Numbered from the stretch's first letter, positions 1-10,997 are shown. The stretch: DNA of 64,000 nt from Lewinellaceae bacterium (GCA_020636005.1 JACJYR010000001.1:1250001-1314000), one strand, 5' to 3'. Notes: generated from the sequence alone by a model not told the origin. Numbers and translations are program-made.

Positions 1-3000
1 AATTCCCCCTCGGTGAAATAATTTGCTGGGCGCTCGCAGGCTGTTTGCGAAGTACCGTCCGAGTACAGGTCGCCGTCAAAATCAAGGTACCAAATTTGGC
101 CGGGGAACTCGTTCGGGTCGCTGTCGTCGCAGTCGGTGTTGTCGGAGACGTAGCCAACTGGCTGTGAGCAGGCCATCGTTGAATTGGCCGGGTCGCCAAA
201 GCCGTCACCGTCCGTGTCGGCGTAATAGGTTATCAAGACGCCATTGTCGGCCTGGCCATCGCAGTTGTTGTCCACGCCGTCGCAGACTTCGGTGGCGGCT
301 GGGTTGATGGCGGGGTCGCCGTCGTTGCAGTCGCCGCTCGTTTCAGTCAATTCCCCCTCCGTGAAATAATTTGCGGGACGCTCACAGGCCACTTGTGAAG
401 TGCCGTCCGAGTACAGGTCTCCGTCAAAATCGAGGTACCAAATTTGGCCCGGAAACTCATCGCCGTCGTTGTCGTCGCAGTCGGTGTTGTCGGAGACGTA
501 GCCTGTCCCACAGACTTGACAGAATTCCTGACTGGCAGCGGCATCGCCAAAATTGTCGCCATCGCTGTCGAGGTAGCAGGTCACAAAAACAGGGCAGCAG
601 TTTGTTGCGTTCACCACCCATTTCACTATGCGGGTACAGCCACCCACGGTGTCTTCTATTTTTACATAAAAAGTAATGGCTGACTGGGACAAAGGATTGG
701 TCGGGGTGAAAGTGTTCGTTGCCACATTGTATGTTCCGGCAGACTGGGTGGCAGCGGCATCGGTGAAGATGCCGAGGATATTGAAATCCACCGTTGCACC
801 GAGGTCGAAGGCCGGGCTTACTTCGCTGCAATCGGTCGTGGTCACGGGGGCAATGATGATTTCGTTGTTCGTACCACCGGAGAAAAGGCCCTGTACGTCT
901 TCGATGATGCCCTCGTTGTCGAAGGTGCCGCTGATGGAGTGGGCTTGGCTGGTATTCAGGCTGAGCAAGCCCTGGTTGGTAAAGGAAGAGGTAGTTTGCA
1001 GGATGTCCGCCAAATAGATTTCACCGCAAGTCGCATTGACGAAAGTACCTAAATTTTCAATGCCCAATTGGGACAAATCACCAATCTCCACGGTGCCGGA
1101 ATTGGTAAAGATGCACGTGCTTTGATTTTCTATTGCATTAAGACAGTGGCTCTGGGCATCTATGGAGCCTCCCTCATGATTATTGAAAGTACTACCACTA
1201 TTATTAGAAATTAAATGGGGAATATTCCCTGGACCAATGCTGGCGATATAACCATAGTTATCAAACACCGAATTCCCAATATTACTTATTCCAAAACCAA
1301 CATTTGCTTCAAAAAGAATGCTCCCAGAAGACTGGTTGATAAAAGTGCCGGAGCTATAGTTATATATTCCTGTTCCGCCGTCGTCATCGTTAATAATATG
1401 TATTTGCCCGCTATTCGAAAAACTGCCTTTTGTTTGTATCCCCTGTACTCCGGTGAAAGTAATATTGATTTCTCCATTTGCATGGTTATTTATGATGCCC
1501 GTCATAAAAATGATGTCGACATAATATCCGGAGGCATCGAGCGTACCGTAGTTGTCGAAAACGGCGTCCAAATCATCTTTGTAAAAGCCAGCATCGCTAC
1601 CGATGATGTGGCCACTATTCGTGACGTTTCCAAAATTATTAATATGAAAAGTGTTTGAACTGGAACCATAACCAACTGACATATCCAAAAGAGCTGTATT
1701 CTCAATGGTCAAATGGGCATCGTTTTCCACATTTATTTTCCTGGCAAAAGCAGTGCTGCCACTGCCAATGACCGGGTCGTTGGCCACATCGGGGATGGTG
1801 ATTTCATCCAAACCGGTTGGCACACAGTTGGGCGACCAGTTACAAGGCTCGTTCCAGTCGGTGCTGACGTGGCCCGTCCAGGTACGGGTAGTGCCGGAGC
1901 AGTCCGGGTTGGGGTTCACGTTGGGGTCGGTGTCGTTGCAGTCGCTGTCGTCCGACACATACCCTGTGCCACAGGTTTGACAGAAAAGCTGACTGATTGC
2001 GGGGTCGCCAAAGTTGTCACCGTCGCTGTCGAGGTAACAGGTGACCAATGCAGAAGTGCTGGTCACCGCCCACGCTGCAATGCTGGTACAGCCACCCAAG
2101 GGGTCTTCTATTTTTACATAAAAAACATGGGTAGCGGTGGAAAGCGGGTTGGTCGGGGTGAAAGTGTTCGTCACTACATCATACGCCCCGGCTGAATTAC
2201 TGCCGTTGGAGTCGGTGAAAATGCCGAGGATATTGAAGTCCACCGTTGCACCGAGGGCGAAGGCTGGGCTCACGCTCTGACAATCCCCAGTTGTAGTGGG
2301 TGCGATGAAAATTTCGTTGTTGGTCAGACTGCCTGAAAAAGTACCCTGCACGTCCTCGATGATGCCGTTGTTCGTGAAAGGGGAGACATTATCGGTATTG
2401 GTTTCATGCGTATCAAAGGTGAACAAACCCTCGTTGAGGAAGGTCGAACCAGACTTGTTGACGAAATGGTGATATACCTTCAATGTGGAACATTCCAGGT
2501 TTCGGAAAGTACCATTTCCTACATTGAAAAGCCCAAAGCTACTCGCTGGGACATTTTCGCCGAGGGCAATCAAACCACCGTTTCTGTTTTCCACCACAGC
2601 CCCTGATTGATTAATGATACTGCTGGAACTGGTATTGTCCATGCGGATGGTACTGGCATCATTGAATATGTCAGCGCCATTTTTATTTTCAATACCTACT
2701 TCAGTACCACCACCGTTCTGCCCAATCAAAATTTGGCTGCCGTTTAGGTTTTCCAGTTGCGCATTGTTGTCGTTTTTCACCCCTCTGAAATTGGTGTGCC
2801 CGATTTCAACCGTGCTGCCCGTATTCGTAAAAGTTGTCCCACTGTCATTATTGTAAATCCCATAATTGGAGACCAAGCCGCCGTTCGTGCCAATCAGCAC
2901 CATCCCGTTGTTTTGGTTGGTAAAATCACCACCATTGTTGTTTCGGATGCCATGCTGAAAGGTATTGCGGATGTCAATTGTCCCGCCGTCATTGGTGAAT

Positions 3001-6000
3001 ACACTGCTGTTAATGATACCGTCCAAATGTGGAGCTGAAACCAGCCCGATGTTCATCGTCCCCATGTTGCTTACCGTGCCATTATTCACCAAGGCACTGT
3101 TATCTGCGCCCTCCAGCGACAGGCTGCCGCCGCTTTGGATGGTCAAATTTCCGTCGGTTTGCACTTCGACGGATTTGGCCACAGCGTTCGTGGTGGAAGT
3201 GATAATTGGGCTTTTGGCGACATTGGGTATGGTGACATCGTCGTCCGTTGTCGGTACGCAATTGGGTGACCAGTTGCAGGCTTCCTCCCAGTCTGAACTG
3301 ACGTGACCAGTCCATGTACGAGTCATGCTTGAGCAGTCTGGGTTGGGGTTGACGTTGGCGTCATTGTCATTGCAATCCGTGTTGTCGGAGACATACCCTG
3401 CGCTACAAACTTGGCAAACTTCTTCTGTAACTGCCGGGTCACCGTAGTTGTCCCCATCGCTGTCCAGGTAACAGGTCATGAAGATGGTACAGCAATTGGC
3501 GGTGGTCAATTCCCAGGAAAGGATTTGGGTGCAACCGCCAGTAGCATCTTCGATTTTTACGAAATAAGTGCCTGTCGTTTCAGGTAAAGTACTGGAAGGA
3601 GTGAAAGTGTTCGTCGCTAAATCGTACGACCCGGCGGATTGGGTCGCATTTTCATCTGTATAAATTCCAACGATGGTAAAGTCCATGCTGGCACCGAGTT
3701 CGAAAGCAGGGCTGATGACCTCGCAATCATTTGAAACGGTAGCCGCAATGATAATTTCGTTGTTTGTGCCACCGGAGAAAGTACCCTGTATATCCTCGAC
3801 AATGCCGTTGTTGATGAAATTGCCGACATTGTGGGTCTCTGAAGTATTCAGTTTTACAAACCCTTCATTAATGAAAGTAGTGCCGTTGTTGAGGTTGTCG
3901 GCCAGGTTGGTGACTGCACAAGCAAGGTTGCTGAAAGTAGCCCCACCTGTGGTCTGGATGCCATCGCCACCAATATTGCCGTCCACTGTTCCGATATTGA
4001 TATTGCTATAATTGTTGAAGGTCGCCGCTGTGTATATGCCATCGTTTCCAACATTGTCAATGTTGATGTCGGAGTCTTCGTTATTGAACGTGCCCGACCA
4101 CAGGTAAATCCCATTGTGGCCCAGGCCTCCGGCATTCAATCCCAAATTGATGGTGCTACCGTTTTTGTTTTCAAAAAGAGAATTATTAAAACTGGCGATA
4201 CCATCGCCGAGACCTGCGATAAGCGCCCCGGTGTTGTTGATGTTCAAGACGGAGCCGTCATTGGTAAATGTTGCCCCATTTTCAATTATCAGCCCGACCC
4301 AACCAATGTTGCCATCTGTCGTGCCGATGTTGATGTCCCCGCCGTTCAGGTTGCTGATGCTTCCCTGAGCACGGATACCATTGACACCTGCATTATCTGC
4401 CTTAACTGTTCCACCATCGTTGGTGAAAGTTCCAGCCACCTGCAATCCATAGTCATCAAAAGCGCCGCCGTTTTGGCCCAGCAAAATATGGCCGGAGCTT
4501 TCATTGGTCAATTCGCCACCGGCATCTATTTGAATGCCTTTGTCATTTCCCCTTTTCACGTCAAGGGTTCCGGTATTGGTCATGGTTCCCAAAATTTGGA
4601 TACCCTGCCCCGTTGGTGATTGTGTTGCGCCAATTTGGATGATGCCTGAGTTATCGAAGTTTCCAGCGTTGTAAATTCCGTCGCCGGTGGGGCCGTCCAC
4701 AGTGATGGTGCCGGCATTATTTATTTCACCAAAATTGTCAATTCCTGTGTTGTTCGAAACATCGTCCAAGGCAAGGCTGCCACCACTGTTGATGGTCAGC
4801 AATGCATCCGGTTCTACCGTGACCGATTTGGCCACTGCGGCAGTCGTGCTCCCGATAATTGGGGCGTTGGCCACATTGGGGATGACGACATCGTCGCAGG
4901 ATTTGGGAACCAATAATGTCCAATTGTCTGCATCGTCCCAGTCGGTGCCCGCAGCACCTGTCCAGGTATTGGTGCCGCAAGGCACGTCATACACCAAAGC
5001 CACCTCGCCCGCCACTGAATAATCAACGGACCAAAAATTGGGCAGCGCAGGGGAAACCGTGGCGAAAGTGCCGTTGACATTGTCAGCTTCAACGAAGATG
5101 AAGCGGTCGCCTATGGTGGGGGTATAGTTGATGGTCACGGCAAGCGTTCCGTTGAGATTGATGTCTTCATTAATGACCCTTACCCGGTCGAATTCTGACA
5201 CAGGTGTGGTGCCGTTGACTTCTATTTCGAGGGTGCAGGTAGCGGCCAGGGTGACAGGGTCTCCATCGTTGAGCGCAAAGCTGCCGGGGGACAAGCCTGG
5301 GGAAATAGTCCCATCCCAGGTATAGCCGTCGTTGAAAATGAAAGTGCCATTTCCTTTGACCGTGCCTGTATTCGTGACATCCCCTAAGACGTCTATCGCA
5401 TAGCTTTGTTGATTGTCAAAAATTAAAGTGCCTTCGTTGATTAGGTCAGTATTGCTTGCTCCATCATACCCGATATAAAATCCATCAATGGTCAAACTTG
5501 AGCCACTTTTATTGGTGAAGCTGGCACCGCTGTTATTGAGGCGCAAGCCGGTTGAAGTATTGGAGGCTGACAGAACGATATCCCCAAAGTTGTCCACGGA
5601 CGCTCCAATCACATTCATTCCATTAGAGGCGGTATTTGTCACATTGAAAGTTCCGCCAAATTGGTTGGTCAAAGCGCCCCTTATTTCCAGCCCTTTGCCA
5701 CCAATGTTGCCTGTCCCTCCGTTTTGACCAATATTGAGTGTGCCAAAATTAGAAATCGAAGAACCTGTCTGGGCCTCAACACCATTGCCTGCCACATTAT
5801 CAATATGGATGGTTCCATTACTGACCAAAGTACCACTGATGTCCATGCCGTCATTTGTCGAACCGTCAATAGTCAGGCTGCCGTCCAGTTCAATGGTCAA
5901 TTTACCATCGGTTTCAATCACCACTGACTTTGCGACAGCCGCAATCGCCAGGTCTATCACAGGGTCATTGGTTACATTTGGAATGACAACATCATCATCA

Positions 6001-9000
6001 CTAGTCGGCACCGCCAATGGGCTCCAGTTGCAAGGTTCTTCCCAATCAGTGCTGTATGCCCCTGTCCAGGTGCGCAGCCCGGCAGCAGGATTGACGGGTA
6101 AAATGACCGTAACATTGGCTGTACAATTGTTACCAGCGTTTCCACTCAAATCTGCGGTCTCTACCGTCACGGCATGAGCGCCTAAACTCGAACAATCAAA
6201 ATTGGCAGGCGTAATACTGGTCGCCACCACGGCCCCGCAGTTGTCGCTCGAATTGTCGGGGTCAATGATGTCGTCAGTAGTCAGGGTATAAGTGCCATTT
6301 GCATCAAGTTCAACGGTGGGGTTAAGGCAGACCGCCGTCGGTGCCTCGGTATCGGCATCCAGCGTGACAGCGATGGAATTGTCGAAGGTGCAGCCGTTCC
6401 CTGTCGTGGTAAAATACAACGTGTGGGTAGTATTGCCGGCGAGGTTGGTGACCATGAAAGAATTGTTCGCCGAGTCATAATCGCCCGCCTTGTCTGTCAT
6501 AGCCGGGTCGGCGAACCATTCGGCAGCGGGGGTAAAATCGTTGGCCCCACCGATTTGCAGGACATCCGAAAGGGTGCAGGCACCACTCACCGGGGCGATA
6601 ATTAAGTCATTATTCGTGCCGCCAAAAGTCGCCCCCTGTATATTCTCGATGACGCCATTGTTGACAATTTTACTGGAGTTCAGTCCTCCAGCCTCTACAT
6701 ACAGCAATCCATTGTTTTCGAAAATGGTGCTGGTGGAGGAAATATCGGGCTCTGTATAAAGGAAAACTTTTGAGCAAGGGTTGTTGATAAAAGAAGCCCC
6801 CACATATATGTTTATACTTTCATTATCCGTATTATCAATTTTGAGAACACCCCCGTTGTTATTTTCAAAAGTTTTTTGGGCACAGGAAATGCCTCTGTCC
6901 CCAATATTGCCTGCCCCACCGTTCATGCCGATATTGAGGTTTCCCTCATTGAAAAAATTACTATTTAGAAAGATGCCAGAATATTTGGTGTTGTCAATAT
7001 TCATGATGCCGCCGCTTTGGTTGTAAAACTTGCCACTGGTGAATTGTAGGCCATCCGACCCAATATTGCCAGGGCCTCCGTTTTGGCCAATATTGATAGA
7101 GCCAGTATTGAAAATAGCTGAGCTGCCATTACTTCTCATACCATAACTGCCGGTGTTATCAATGTTTATCACTCCGCTATTGTGGAGGGTGTCTGCCACC
7201 CAAAGACCATTATAGCCGATATTATTACTGCCGCCATTTTGTCCAATATTGATGATACCAAAATTGGAAATATGTGCGCTGTTAAATGCGCTCAATCCCT
7301 CATAATTTGTATTATCAATATTAATCACACCGCTGTTATTATTCGTCAGCGAACCATGCGAAAGGGCTATGCCTGTATAGTTGATATGGCCCCCGTTTTG
7401 ACCAATGTCTATGGTGCCGTCGTTGATGAGATCACCTTCGATATCCAGTCCGTCACTGGGCGAATTTTCCACGGAAAGGCTGCCGCTGCTGCTGATGACC
7501 AGTTGGGTGTTTTTATCCATATAGACCGATTTGGCTATAGCCGCACCGCTGATTTGTGGCATATTGGCGACAGGGAAAATGACCACCCGGTCATCTGCCG
7601 TTGGCACCATTCCGCTGTGCCAGTTGGAGGCATTGTGCCAATCGGAATCGGTGCAGCCTGTCCAATAGTATCCATTTATTCGGGTAAAATATCCATCGTT
7701 GCCAGGCAGGCTGACGGAGCCATTGTTCAGGACGACCACTAAAAAGTTGTTGTCTGTGATTTTGGTCTGGCCGTTAGAATGTACGATGACGATGGCATCG
7801 TTGGTGAAAGTGCTATTGTCAAAGACAGGGGCAAAAGTTTCGATGATGCTGCCGCAGTCACTGTTCAGGAAATTCCCATCGTTCAGGATGGCCTCGTCGC
7901 CGATGCTGCCATTCTCGCCAATGGTTATTTGGCTGTAATTTGAAAAATCACCTATACCCGATGCATCGCTATTGTGGATGCCAATGGTGGTGCAGTTATC
8001 CACATTGATGGCAGCGCCAGTTTCATTGACGAAAGTTCCATTATTTAGAACCCCAGCGCCGCCGATGGCCACATTGGTACCAATGTTTAGTGTGCCGTAA
8101 TTGTTAACCGTGCCGCCATCCTGATTTACCAGGGCATCGGCGTCCGAACCGTCAATCGTCAAAGTGCCGCCCGCCTCGATGGTCAGGTGTCCGCCATTCT
8201 CTACTGTAACTGATTTGGCAAAAGCGGAAGTCGTGCCGCCGATAATGGGGTCATTGGTCACATCGGGGATGATGACATCGTCGTCGGTAGAAGGGACGCC
8301 CAAGGGCGACCAGTTGCAGGAGTTGCCCCAATCGCTGTCCACTGCTCCCGTCCAAATATGGTCGCCCCCGGCAACAGCATTGATGGTGGTGGATACATCG
8401 AAAGTGCAGGCACCATTGGTTGCCGTGAAATACAGGGGTTGCGCTCCGCCGAGGAGGTTGGTTGGGGTGAAGGTGTTGTTGGCTTGGTCATAATCACCCG
8501 CCTTGTCTGTCAGGTTTTCATCATTGAACCATTGGCTGGCTATGGTGAAACTGTTGCTGCCACCAATTTGCAGCACATCATTACTGGCCGGGCAACCCAG
8601 GTCAATCGGTGAAACAATGATGTCATTGTTGACGATACCGCCCATGACGGGGAGTTGGGCAAATGCGACCACCCCATTGTTGGTTAATGTTCCCCCATTT
8701 GGGGAAAACTGGTCGGTGTTGATGTAAAAATACCCTGCGTTGGAGGTGGTGCCGCTATTGGTGAAACGATTGTTCAAAGTAAATATGGCGCAGTTTAAAT
8801 TGGCGATAGTTCCAGCTGATGAATTGAACACTGCCCCAATTCCCGATTCCTGGCCAATATGGATTTCCCCTGTTGCCTCGTTGGACAAATTGGCTTCATT
8901 GGCAATGCCTACGTTTGAGGCATTGTCAATTTTGATAGTCCCACCATTGTTGGTGAAATTGCCGCTTGCACCGCTGTTGAAAATCCCATTGACCCCAATG

Positions 9001-10787
9001 TTCCCATCGTTCAGGCCAATGAATAGCTGGCTATTGGGCCAGTTGATGAATGTGCCATTTTGGTTGTAAATGCCACTCGATGTACAGTTGTCAATATGGA
9101 TATCGCTGTCTTCATTGTAAAAAGTGCCACCAAAAGTTTGGATACCATTTGCCCCAATGTTGCCGCCGTTATTGCCAATCTCTATGGTCGCACTAAGGGT
9201 ATTTTGAAAAAAACCTGTACTATAATTATAGATACCGGACAAGCCTGTGTTGTCCACCTTTATCGTCCCGGCATTGTAAATGCCCCCTTCATTCGTAATC
9301 CCGAATCCAGCAGAACCGCTGACCGTCAGGCTGCAATTGGGGTCAATTGACAAATCCCCAAACTCCAGCACGGTGACCGATTTGGCAAAAGCTGCCGTTA
9401 GTTGGGAAATGTTGGGGGGATTGATGGATGGCGGGATGATTACATCATCGGAGGCAGTGGGCACTGTTCCGCCAATCCAGTTAGTGGCCGTGGCCCAGTC
9501 CAGGTCGTTGGCGCAACCCGTCCAAAGTTTCCCCGAGGCTGTCGTCAGGGCACCGTTGTTGGTGGAGATGGTGAAGGTACCCCCATTGAGGTTTTGGACA
9601 ATGCCGGTGTTGGTGTTCGTGCTGATGCTGCTGTTGCCAGAGGCTTCTTCGATGATGGTGCCGCCGTTGGCAAAGTTGCCCGGGTTGTTGATGATGTTGT
9701 TTGAAAAAATATGCAAGAGGGAGAAACAGCCCTGGTTAGTGAAAGTGCCGCCGCCATTGTTCTTCACCCCATCGCCGGAAAGTGGGGCGCTGGCACCGAT
9801 GTTAATGTTTGCGGTGTTGGTAAAAGTACCTGTATTGTTGATGCCGTGGCTGCCAGTATTGTTGATTTCAATCAAGCCCGACGATGAAAATTGGTCCTGA
9901 TTATTGATTCCCTGTCCAGCAATTTGAGCGGTGGCCGAACCAATCTTCAACTCGGCCTTGCTGCCCAGGGTGAAATCCCCGCCCGTCGCATTGGTCAGCC
10001 CATCCTTGCCGGTGCCGCTATCCTCAATAATAATGGTGCCAGCGGTGAAATTGAAATCCCCGTTGCTGGCAATGCCGATGTTGCCGATAGTGCCAACAGT
10101 ACCAATTTTAACTTGTGTGTTGGAAGTGAACAGCCCGCTTCCTGTTTCCCTAATGTTTATCGTTCCAAAAAAACAGGAGAGGCCGTTGCCGGACACGTTG
10201 TCAATAATGAGAGTAGGTGTCTGGTCATAGTAAAAGACCGGGTCGGTATCAACGGTTAGCAGGTCTTCCACGATTATCCCATCCCCGCCAACACTTCCAC
10301 TGTTGCCGATGTAGGTATCGCCGTACAGGTAGGCTTTGGCATTTCCATCAGAGCCACTGACATACATCGCCGAGCCGCCCGTGTTGTTGATAAAAATTTT
10401 CCCATTGCTTTTCAGTTCGCCCCTGACATAGATACCCACCGAAGTGGCCCCGCTCACATTCAGGGTGCCGTTACTACTAATATCCAGTTTTGCGTCCTCC
10501 TGGATGTCCACCGATTTCACCGTGACCGAAGTGGATATAAATGGGAAATTGGGGACGCCGCTGGGGATGATGACATCGTCCGAGGCGGTGGGGACGGAGT
10601 TGCTGCTCCAGTTGGCAGCAGAAGTCCAACTTGTACTTGAACTGCCGTCCCAGGTGATGGTGGCGGCCTGCCCCATGCCAATAGCCATTATAAGAATGAC
10701 CAACAGGTAAAAAGCCCTACACAGTTTTGAAGTGGCGAATTGGTTTACAGGATTTTTGGCCCAAGTAGATTGGATTGACTTTTTCAT
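1..10787 (-). CDS. Giant secreted repeat protein, C-terminus outside window
   Basis: One open frame runs from ATG at 10787 (MKKSIQSTWAKN...) to the left edge, at least 3,595 residues, with no stop in this frame. The N-terminus has a long basic leader and a hydrophobic segment (FYLLVILIMAIGMGQA), then begins the mature repeats. At least eight modules start with a W-T-G/W-D-G...DW...NW...VPT..DDV.IP block followed by A.AKSV and LTI..GGSLTI, then long Asn/Gly-rich stretches (NNGT, IDN, NIGQNGG) typical of beta-helical surface proteins. An HYR-like DTEAPTAVCLNP segment lies near 6200. Toward the left edge are MopE/thrombospondin-3-like acidic repeats (DSDGDNFGD, GYVSDNTDCDDND). Probably exported and surface-bound; a T9SS sorting domain would be expected beyond the edge (inference). 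Shadow ORFs on both strands are explained by this frame. Confidence 0.9.
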   Translation of the reverse strand, partial: MKKSIQSTWAKNPVNQFATSKLCRAFYLLVILIMAIGMGQAATITWDGSSSTSWTSAANWSSNSVPTASDDVIIPSGVPNFPFISTSVTVKSVDIQEDAKLDISSNGTLNVSGATSVGIYVRGELKSNGKIFINNTGGSAMYVSGSDGNAKAYLYGDTYIGNSGSVGGDGIIVEDLLTVDTDPVFYYDQTPTLIIDNVSGNGLSCFFGTINIRETGSGLFTSNTQVKIGTVGTIGNIGIASNGDFNFTAGTIIIEDSGTGKDGLTNATGGDFTLGSKAELKIGSATAQIAGQGINNQDQFSSSGLIEINNTGSHGINNTGTFTNTANINIGASAPLSGDGVKNNGGGTFTNQGCFSLLHIFSNNIINNPGNFANGGTIIEEASGNSSISTNTNTGIVQNLNGGTFTISTNNGALTTASGKLWTGCANDLDWATATNWIGGTVPTASDDVIIPPSINPPNISQLTAAFAKSVTVLEFGDLSIDPNCSLTVSGSAGFGITNEGGIYNAGTIKVDNTGLSGIYNYSTGFFQNTLSATIEIGNNGGNIGANGIQTFGGTFYNEDSDIHIDNCTSSGIYNQNGTFINWPNSQLFIGLNDGNIGVNGIFNSGASGNFTNNGGTIKIDNASNVGIANEANLSNEATGEIHIGQESGIGAVFNSSAGTIANLNCAIFTLNNRFTNSGTTSNAGYFYINTDQFSPNGGTLTNNGVVAFAQLPVMGGIVNNDIIVSPIDLGCPASNDVLQIGGSNSFTIASQWFNDENLTDKAGDYDQANNTFTPTNLLGGAQPLYFTATNGACTFDVSTTINAVAGGDHIWTGAVDSDWGNSCNWSPLGVPSTDDDVIIPDVTNDPIIGGTTSAFAKSVTVENGGHLTIEAGGTLTIDGSDADALVNQDGGTVNNYGTLNIGTNVAIGGAGVLNNGTFVNETGAAINVDNCTTIGIHNSDASGIGDFSNYSQITIGENGSIGDEAILNDGNFLNSDCGSIIETFAPVFDNSTFTNDAIVIVHSNGQTKITDNNFLVVVLNNGSVSLPGNDGYFTRINGYYWTGCTDSDWHNASNWHSGMVPTADDRVVIFPVANMPQISGAAIAKSVYMDKNTQLVISSSGSLSVENSPSDGLDIEGDLINDGTIDIGQNGGHINYTGIALSHGSLTNNNSGVINIDNTNYEGLSAFNSAHISNFGIINIGQNGGSNNIGYNGLWVADTLHNSGVINIDNTGSYGMRSNGSSAIFNTGSINIGQNGGPGNIGSDGLQFTSGKFYNQSGGIMNIDNTKYSGIFLNSNFFNEGNLNIGMNGGAGNIGDRGISCAQKTFENNNGGVLKIDNTDNESINIYVGASFINNPCSKVFLYTEPDISSTSTIFENNGLLYVEAGGLNSSKIVNNGVIENIQGATFGGTNNDLIIAPVSGACTLSDVLQIGGANDFTPAAEWFADPAMTDKAGDYDSANNSFMVTNLAGNTTHTLYFTTTGNGCTFDNSIAVTLDADTEAPTAVCLNPTVELDANGTYTLTTDDIIDPDNSSDNCGAVVATSITPANFDCSSLGAHAVTVETADLSGNAGNNCTANVTVILPVNPAAGLRTWTGAYSTDWEEPCNWSPLAVPTSDDDVVIPNVTNDPVIDLAIAAVAKSVVIETDGKLTIELDGSLTIDGSTNDGMDISGTLVSNGTIHIDNVAGNGVEAQTGSSISNFGTLNIGQNGGTGNIGGKGLEIRGALTNQFGGTFNVTNTASNGMNVIGASVDNFGDIVLSASNTSTGLRLNNSGASFTNKSGSSLTIDGFYIGYDGASNTDLINEGTLIFDNQQSYAIDVLGDVTNTGTVKGNGTFIFNDGYTWDGTISPGLSPGSFALNDGDPVTLAATCTLEIEVNGTTPVSEFDRVRVINEDINLNGTLAVTINYTPTIGDRFIFVEADNVNGTFATVSPALPNFWSVDYSVAGEVALVYDVPCGTNTWTGAAGTDWDDADNWTLLVPKSCDDVVIPNVANAPIIGSTTAAVAKSVTVEPDALLTINSGGSLALDDVSNNTGIDNFGEINNAGTITVDGPTGDGIYNAGNFDNSGIIQIGATQSPTGQGIQILGTMTNTGTLDVKRGNDKGIQIDAGGELTNESSGHILLGQNGGAFDDYGLQVAGTFTNDGGTVKADNAGVNGIRAQGSISNLNGGDINIGTTDGNIGWVGLIIENGATFTNDGSVLNINNTGALIAGLGDGIASFNNSLFENKNGSTINLGLNAGGLGHNGIYLWSGTFNNEDSDINIDNVGNDGIYTAATFNNYSNINIGTVDGNIGGDGIQTTGGATFSNLACAVTNLADNLNNGTTFINEGFVKLNTSETHNVGNFINNGIVEDIQGTFSGGTNNEIIIAATVSNDCEVISPAFELGASMDFTIVGIYTDENATQSAGSYDLATNTFTPSSTLPETTGTYFVKIEDATGGCTQILSWELTTANCCTIFMTCYLDSDGDNYGDPAVTEEVCQVCSAGYVSDNTDCNDNDANVNPNPDCSSMTRTWTGHVSSDWEEACNWSPNCVPTTDDDVTIPNVAKSPIITSTTNAVAKSVEVQTDGNLTIQSGGSLSLEGADNSALVNNGTVSNMGTMNIGLVSAPHLDGIINSSVFTNDGGTIDIRNTFQHGIRNNNGGDFTNQNNGMVLIGTNGGLVSNYGIYNNDSGTTFTNTGSTVEIGHTNFRGVKNDNNAQLENLNGSQILIGQNGGGTEVGIENKNGADIFNDASTIRMDNTSSSSIINQSGAVVENRNGGLIALGENVPASSFGLFNVGNGTFRNLECSTLKVYHHFVNKSGSTFLNEGLFTFDTHETNTDNVSPFTNNGIIEDVQGTFSGSLTNNEIFIAPTTTGDCQSVSPAFALGATVDFNILGIFTDSNGSNSAGAYDVVTNTFTPTNPLSTATHVFYVKIEDPLGGCTSIAAWAVTSTSALVTCYLDSDGDNFGDPAISQLFCQTCGTGYVSDDSDCNDTDPNVNPNPDCSGTTRTWTGHVSTDWNEPCNWSPNCVPTGLDEITIPDVANDPVIGSGSTAFARKINVENDAHLTIENTALLDMSVGYGSSSNTFHINNFGNVTNSGHIIGSDAGFYKDDLDAVFDNYGTLDASGYYVDIIFMTGIINNHANGEINITFTGVQGIQTKGSFSNSGQIHIINDDDGGTGIYNYSSGTFINQSSGSILFEANVGFGISNIGNSVFDNYGYIASIGPGNIPHLISNNSGSTFNNHEGGSIDAQSHCLNAIENQSTCIFTNSGTVEIGDLSQLGIENLGTFVNATCGEIYLADILQTTSSFTNQGLLSLNTSQAHSISGTFDNEGIIEDVQGLFSGGTNNEIIIAPVTTTDCSEVSPAFDLGATVDFNILGIFTDAAATQSAGTYNVATNTFTPTNPLSQSAITFYVKIEDTVGGCTRIVKWVVNATNCCPVFVTCYLDSDGDNFGDAAASQEFCQVCGTGYVSDNTDCDDNDGDEFPGQIWYLDFDGDLYSDGTSQVACERPANYFTEGELTETSGDCNDGDPAINPAATEVCDGVDNNCDGQADNGVLITYYADTDGDGFGDPANSTMACSQPVGYVSDNTDCDDSDPNEFPGQIWYLDFDGDLYSDGTSQTACERPANYFTEGE
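3..500 (-). repeat. 348-bp direct repeat encoding MopE-like Ca/metal-binding units
   Basis: The DNA at 1-165 recurs at 349-515 with few differences. Both copies encode GQIWYLDFDGDLYSDGTSQ, then ACERPANYFTEGEL. Between them is a VCDGVDNNCDGQADNG unit, the signature of Cu-binding MopE/thrombospondin type 3-like repeats. This is an in-frame internal duplication of the giant protein and probably continues beyond the window. Confidence 0.8.
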
Positions 10788-10929
10788 GATTGGTAATTTT
10801 TTACTGATTGAAGAAATAGAGGATAGTAGTTGGCCTTGGCCTGGCCGAGATTGCGCTGCGTTGTTTAGAGGAAATTTTTTGTCCTTTTCTGATGTCAGGA
10901 CAAAGGTGGGGACAGTACGCTCGGAGGGC

Positions 10930-10997
10930 TTTCACCCATGTTCCAGAAGTTTTCACCCACGTTGCAAGGCAGGAAAAAGGTTGTCACTCATGTTGCA
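10930..10997 (-). promoter_or_regulatory. Three phased direct repeats, candidate operator of the hybrid regulator
   Basis: On the plus strand TTTCACCCATGTTCCA (10930), TTTCACCCACGTTGCA (10951) and TGTCACTCATGTTGCA (10982) are three imperfect 16-bp direct repeats. Their starts are 21 and 31 bp apart, that is two and three helical turns, so all three face the same side of the DNA. They lie 143-210 bp upstream of the giant gene start and just past the stop of the hybrid AraC-type regulator. AraC-family outputs of hybrid regulators commonly bind direct repeats; assigning these repeats to this regulator is inference. Confidence 0.5.
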
